A DNA stretch of 64,000 nucleotides, from NCBI GenBank assembly GCA_027618515.1, contig JAQCEV010000001.1, positions 1-64,000 of the forward strand, given 5' to 3'. Under the pieces are notes generated by a model. It did not search any database, was not told the origin of the DNA, and saw only the letters and a list, made by a program, of their open reading frames with translations. A program made the position numbers and the translations under genes. Shown here one piece after another: positions 59,655 to 64,000 of the stretch; position 1 is the first letter of the stretch; each line of letters begins with the position of its first letter. Origin of the DNA: Chloroflexota bacterium. GTDB lineage: Bacteria; Chloroflexota; Dehalococcoidia; Lucifugimonadales; Australimonadaceae.

Positions 59655-60668
59655 CTAAATGATCTGATCGATGACCCACTGTGAGTCTTCGGGGGTTAGG
59701 CCGTCTGAGTCAACAGCCGCCTCCAGCACCTTGTCGTTCAGCCATGACTGGAAGGCGTTGGTTGCCAGAAATCCTCGCATGACGGGGTCAACGGGTTGCT
59801 CGGATGGGCCATCGTTCACGCGCAGGACGACGCTCCCCGCGCTGGTCACCAAGGGGCCGATCAGTTCGTTTAGCACGAGTTCTTCAGTGAAGAGGATCGT
59901 GTCCAACTCCTCGATCGCACCACGCGGAACCCAACCCACCACTCCGCCAGGACCGGAGATCACACGCTCGGTGGTGAGTTCATCCGCAACGGCGGCAAAC
60001 TCTTCACCAGCGTTGATGCGGTCTGCCGCCTCTTGGGCGGTCACGGTAGACGCGGTGATGATCCACTCCACGGAGACTTGCTCTGCTATCTCTGGAGAAA
60101 CGTCGTTGAAGTGATCTTGAAGCTCGCTAACGTAGAGGCGTCCTGCGAGCCATTGACGGTAGTCATCTTCGGATACGTTGAAGATCCCTAGGAATGAGTC
60201 CAACTCATCTCGTCCATCGGCAGTCAGCGCGTCGACGGGTTCCGAGGCGTCAGCCGGTAGTGTCTCGAATCGGCTGATGATGGCCGTGTCGATCTCTTCG
60301 GCAGTGACCTCAACTTCAAGTTCAGAAGCATAGGCGCGCACTACAGCATCGCGAACCAGACTGTTCAAGCCGGTGTCCGGGTTGAGCGTGCCACCAGCGT
60401 CGAATGCCTCAAGCGCGGAGTACGGAACGAGATCCGCCAGCTTGATCGACTCGCCGGAGATCTCAGCGATCGTTTTCCGTGGAGGTTGGAACGACGAGTC
60501 GAACCACCCGTAACCGAGCAGTCCAACGACGATAGCAACAACGAACCCAGCTCCCCCAAGCAGGAGCTGGCGTTGCTTCTTCTCGACGTCCCGTCGGTTC
60601 ACGACCGGCTGAGAGCGGTCTCTAAGTTGGGAGTAATCCCCTCGTTCGGCGCGTCTGCGCTGTCGCAT
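59655..60668 (-). CDS. SurA/PrsA-like peptidyl-prolyl isomerase (parvulin), membrane-anchored
   Basis: N-terminal TM; parvulin-like AADRINAGEEFAAVADELTTERVISGPGGVVGWVPRG. Confidence 0.82.
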   Translation of the reverse strand: MRQRRRAERGDYSQLRDRSQPVVNRRDVEKKQRQLLLGGAGFVVAIVVGLLGYGWFDSSFQPPRKTIAEISGESIKLADLVPYSALEAFDAGGTLNPDTGLNSLVRDAVVRAYASELEVEVTAEEIDTAIISRFETLPADASEPVDALTADGRDELDSFLGIFNVSEDDYRQWLAGRLYVSELQDHFNDVSPEIAEQVSVEWIITASTVTAQEAADRINAGEEFAAVADELTTERVISGPGGVVGWVPRGAIEELDTILFTEELVLNELIGPLVTSAGSVVLRVNDGPSEQPVDPVMRGFLATNAFQSWLNDKVLEAAVDSDGLTPEDSQWVIDQII

Positions 60669-60677
60669 TGCCGCCCG

Positions 60678-61343
60678 CTACTGTTCGCTGTCTTCGACAG
60701 CGGCATCAGCCTCGGCAACGGGAGCCTCGGCGGCAGGTGCCTCAGCAACAGGTGCCTCGGCGGCGGGCGCTTCAGCAACAGGAGCCTCGGCGGCGGGCGC
60801 TTCAGCAACAGGAGCCTCGGCGGCAGGCGCCTCAGCAGCAGGCGCCTCAGCAGCAGGCGCCTCAGCAACAGGCGCGTCAGTGGCAACAGCGTCAGTGGCA
60901 ACAGCCTCGGTCGCGACAGCCTCGGCGGCAGGCGCACCAGCAACAGCAGCCTCGGCGCCAGGCGCTCCGGCAACCGGCGCGTCACCGACTGCCCCAGGGG
61001 CCGCCCTCGGCGGCGCAGGAGGCGCATCGCGGAACGATCGGCGACCGCGGTCACCTCGGGGGTCAGGGCGGGCGAGCTCCATCAAGGAATGTCCACCGGT
61101 GTACGGCAGCAATGCGAGGAAGCGATCACGCTTGATGGCAAGCGCAAGTTGACGTTGGTGAGGGGAGCAGGTACCCGTCTTACGGCGGGACTCGATCTTT
61201 CCCCACTCAGAGATCAATCGGCGGTTGCTAGCAACATCTTTGTAATCAATGGTTACTTTGTCGACGCAGAATTGGCATACCTTGCGGCGAGGGAAAAAGC
61301 GGCGTCCACCACCACCAGGGCGGCGTTTCACAGTGCTTTGCAT
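60678..61343 (-). CDS. rpsR: 30S ribosomal protein S18 with long low-complexity C-terminal extension
   Basis: [61 protein letters not shown] followed by ~130 aa rich in [10 protein letters not shown] repeats; start MQSTVKRR at 61343. Confidence 0.9.
   Translation of the reverse strand: MQSTVKRRPGGGGRRFFPRRKVCQFCVDKVTIDYKDVASNRRLISEWGKIESRRKTGTCSPHQRQLALAIKRDRFLALLPYTGGHSLMELARPDPRGDRGRRSFRDAPPAPPRAAPGAVGDAPVAGAPGAEAAVAGAPAAEAVATEAVATDAVATDAPVAEAPAAEAPAAEAPAAEAPVAEAPAAEAPVAEAPAAEAPVAEAPAAEAPVAEADAAVEDSEQ
60695..60960. repeat. 15-bp-phased coding repeats encoding AP(A/V)AE in rpsR
   Basis: Recurrent GCCTCGGCGGC(A/G)GGCGCCTCAGCAACAGG units. Confidence 0.85.
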
Positions 61344-61433
61344 ATCAGGAACTCCTTCAAGCCCTTTCGGGGCAGCCCCTCCTGGGGCGAGCAATTTGGA
61401 CCCCAGACCTCTGGGGGAGCGGCCTAAGCCGCC

Positions 61434-61859
61434 CTAGAAAGGCAGGTCATCGGGGGTGGAGGCTTCGCGAGGGTCAGCCGCAGCTCCCCCTCCGCCACCA
61501 AACTCCGCACCGCCTTGCTCATCACCGCCAGCTCGATCTAGGAAGATGATCCGGCTAGCGATGATCTCGTTCGTGAAGCGGGCCTGTCCGTCATTACCTT
61601 GGAAGGTATTGCTGTGCAGACGCCCTTCGACGAATGCGCGCTGGCCTTTGCTCAGGTATTGGTTAACCTGCTCCGCAAGGCTGCTCCACGCAACAACGGT
61701 GAACCATTCAGTCTCCTGCTTGCGTTCACCGTCTTGGCCGCTGTAGCTACGACTCGTGGCTATCCTGAACGACGTGACAGGGCTGCCGTTGGGGGTGTAC
61801 CGCATCTCTGGGTCCGTCCCAACGTTCCCGATCACCATCATCTTGTTCAGGCCAGCCAT
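61434..61859 (-). CDS. ssb: Single-stranded DNA-binding protein
   Basis: MAGLNKMMVIGNVGTDPEMRYTPNGSPVTSFRIAT; C-terminal DDLPF. Confidence 0.96.
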   Translation of the reverse strand: MAGLNKMMVIGNVGTDPEMRYTPNGSPVTSFRIATSRSYSGQDGERKQETEWFTVVAWSSLAEQVNQYLSKGQRAFVEGRLHSNTFQGNDGQARFTNEIIASRIIFLDRAGGDEQGGAEFGGGGGAAADPREASTPDDLPF

Positions 61860-61865
61860 AGTTCG

Positions 61866-62144
61866 CTAGTCCTGTCGGATCAGCAGGTGGCGCATCACAT
61901 CGTCAGTAAGCTTGAGGCCAGCCTCAAGATCCTTGGACTCTGGTGCTTCCATGCTGAGGTGGGCTAGATGGTAGTTCGCCTCGGATCGGTTGCCTATCTT
62001 GTAGGCAAGCTTCCGGCGGCCCCAGCTATCTTCGTCCACCACTTCGCCGGTGCCGATCAAGCGACGAACACGATCCATGACCGCGCCAACTCGCTCTTCG
62101 TCGACTTCCGCTTCGAGCATTAGTACAAGCTCGTATTGCCTCAA
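61866..62144 (-). CDS. rpsF: 30S ribosomal protein S6
   Basis: RQYELVLMLEAEVDEERVGAVMDRV...WGRRKLAYKIGNRSEANYHLAHL; TTG start. Confidence 0.94.
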   Translation of the reverse strand: MRQYELVLMLEAEVDEERVGAVMDRVRRLIGTGEVVDEDSWGRRKLAYKIGNRSEANYHLAHLSMEAPESKDLEAGLKLTDDVMRHLLIRQD

Positions 62145-62272
62145 TGTTTCTCCCCGTCCGCTTCTAGCCGCTTCTGTTACGCCTGCGGCTTATTCTGCCG
62201 CACGAATGGCGAGTATATCAGCGAGACCTCTGCGCCTCAACGTTCGCGGGCGTTTCCTATTCAAACCCGGTC

Positions 62273-63571
62273 TTACGTGTCCAATCCCGGGACTGGGAAT
62301 CCGCTCGTCAGGGCGAGGACAGCCTCGCGCACTTCGGCCTCGGCGACCTCGTCACCTCGGTGATTCAGCGCCTTGATGATGAGCTCGCCCACCTGACGGG
62401 TCTCTGCTTCACGGAAGCCTCTGGTGGTGATGCTAGGAGTTCCAAGCCGCAGGCCGCTGGTAACGCGGAACGGCTGCGGGTCGTTGGGGATCGCGTTCTT
62501 GTTGACGGTGATACCTACACGCCCCAGGACATCTTCAGCTTCAACGCCGGTGATCTCAAGCGCACGCAGATCCACCAACATCAGGTGGTTGTCGGTCCCA
62601 CCGGAGACGATGCGAAGGCCAGCCTCCTCCAACGTGGCGGCCAACGTTTTGGCGTTCGACACGACAGCCTGGCCGTATTCCTTGAAATCCGGGCGCAACG
62701 CCTCGCCGAAACACACCGCCTTGGCGGCGATAGCGTGCATCAGCGGCCCGCCCTGTGCGTAGGGGAATACGGCACGATCGACGTTCCGGCGGTGGCTTTC
62801 AGTGGACATGATGAAGGCGCCACGAGGGCCCCTCAACGACTTGTGCGTCGTGGAAGTCACGACCTGGGCGTAGGGCACGGGAGACTGGTGAACGCGCGCC
62901 GCGATCAACCCAGATATGTGCGCCATGTCCACCATGAGGATCGCGCCGACCTCTTCTGCGATCTGACCGAAGCGCTCAAAGTCGATACTGCGGGAGTAGG
63001 CGGTGTAGCCAGCGACGATGACCTTGGGTCGGTGCTCTCGGGCCATCACGGCGATGGCGTCGTAGTCCAGTTGTTCGGTTTCAGGGTCGAGGCCGTACGC
63101 AACGAAGTTGTACAGCTTGGAGGAGAAGTTGACGGGACTACCGTGGGTCAGGTGACCACCTTGGTCCAGCCGGAGCCCCATGACAGTGTCACCCAACGAC
63201 AGGAGAGCCGCGTAGGCTTCCATGTTCGCTGACGCGCCGGAATGCGGCTGCACGTTGACGTGTTCGGCGCCGAACAACTCTTTAGCACGGTCGATCGCGA
63301 GTTGCTCCGCGATGTCTACGTACTCACAGCTGCCGTAATACCGGGCCCCTGGATAGCCTTCGGCGTATTTGTTGGTCAAAGGAGAGCCTTGTGCCTCCAT
63401 GACGGCCGCGCTTGCGTAGTTCTCGGAAGCGATGAGGACAACGTTGTCTCTCTGTCGCTGGGTCTCCAACTCGATCGCTCGCGCGATCTCGGGGTCGCGG
63501 TCGGCCAATGCACCCACTCTGGCATCCTCCTGCGTGTCATAAGGAAAGGGACTCGGGGTGACCATCAGCAC
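62273..63571 (-). CDS. glyA: Serine hydroxymethyltransferase
   Basis: [56 protein letters not shown]. Confidence 0.97.
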   Translation of the reverse strand: MLMVTPSPFPYDTQEDARVGALADRDPEIARAIELETQRQRDNVVLIASENYASAAVMEAQGSPLTNKYAEGYPGARYYGSCEYVDIAEQLAIDRAKELFGAEHVNVQPHSGASANMEAYAALLSLGDTVMGLRLDQGGHLTHGSPVNFSSKLYNFVAYGLDPETEQLDYDAIAVMAREHRPKVIVAGYTAYSRSIDFERFGQIAEEVGAILMVDMAHISGLIAARVHQSPVPYAQVVTSTTHKSLRGPRGAFIMSTESHRRNVDRAVFPYAQGGPLMHAIAAKAVCFGEALRPDFKEYGQAVVSNAKTLAATLEEAGLRIVSGGTDNHLMLVDLRALEITGVEAEDVLGRVGITVNKNAIPNDPQPFRVTSGLRLGTPSITTRGFREAETRQVGELIIKALNHRGDEVAEAEVREAVLALTSGFPVPGLDT

Positions 63572-63662
63572 ACTGTAGCGATGGCCAGCGCGGACAAGCG
63601 CGGATATGCGATCCGCAGCGCCTGGAGTTTATCGGAGGCGTAGCCCTACCAACAAGCAGGGA

Positions 63663-64000
63663 TCAAACGTCTCGCGCGAACGTGTAGCAGTGAACCGCGA
63701 GTGCACCCGCAGCTTTGAGCGCCGCAGCAGCCGCATCCAGCGTCGCCCCGGTGGTCATGACATCGTCAACCAACGCCACGCGTAGTCCGGCGACTGCCGT
63801 CGAGGACAGGAATGCCGATCTCACGTTGGCCTGACGCGCCGCGACATCCTTCGCCTCAACCTGTCGGCCTGACTGGTGCTTTCTCGTGAGCCAGGTCGGC
63901 TCGAAGGGAACGTCGATCTGCTCGGCGATACTTCTGCCCAACAGGGTCGCTTGGTTGTAGCCGCGCTCGCGCAGCCGAGATCGATGCAACGGCACCGGTA
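63663..64000 (-). CDS. ComF-family phosphoribosyltransferase, truncated by window edge
   Basis: PLHRSRLRERGYNQATLLGRSIA; VALVDDVMTTGATLDAAAAAL; conserved sequence runs into the edge. Confidence 0.88.
   Translation of the reverse strand, partial: PVPLHRSRLRERGYNQATLLGRSIAEQIDVPFEPTWLTRKHQSGRQVEAKDVAARQANVRSAFLSSTAVAGLRVALVDDVMTTGATLDAAAAALKAAGALAVHCYTFARDV

Noticed and set aside
60695-60960. Possible CRISPR-like array or minisatellite
   Set aside because: Repeats are 15-nt phased, in frame and encode AP(A/V)AE in rpsR; no spacers and no cas genes.

Overview
The window is a high-GC bacterial chromosome segment. Gene content suggests a Chloroflexota (SAR202/Dehalococcoidia-like) genome, but this is inference. 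It is mostly housekeeping: plsX-fabG, rsgA, ilvE, comEA/comEC, rph, htrA, a T-box-controlled ileS, the jag-yidC-yidD-rnpA-rpmH block, tlyA, purF, tsaD, tilS, folE, thrC, hom, rpsR-ssb-rpsF, glyA and the edge of comF. Between these lie oxidoreductases, transporters and two small signalling genes. No tRNA, rRNA, CRISPR, prophage or transposase is supported. Main observations: (1) two coding frames that appear to start at AUC rather than AUG/GUG/UUG, rnpA and an unlisted 85-codon ORF at 5811-6068 preceded by AGGAGG; (2) an XRE regulator + DUF2851 gene pair with overlapping start/stop and a palindrome over its -10; (3) ribosomal protein S18 with a ~130-aa Ala/Pro/Glu repeat tail; (4) comEC split by a single in-frame TAG, a frameshifted 3-hydroxyacyl-CoA dehydrogenase, a frameshifted lipoprotein and a 5'-truncated CpxP-like gene; (5) an 11-bp motif shared upstream of two response-regulator loci; (6) a mycothiol-like (MshA/MshB/MshD-like) neighbourhood; (7) a 110-nt yidC/jag overlap. 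All family names are assigned by eye from the translations; no search was run.
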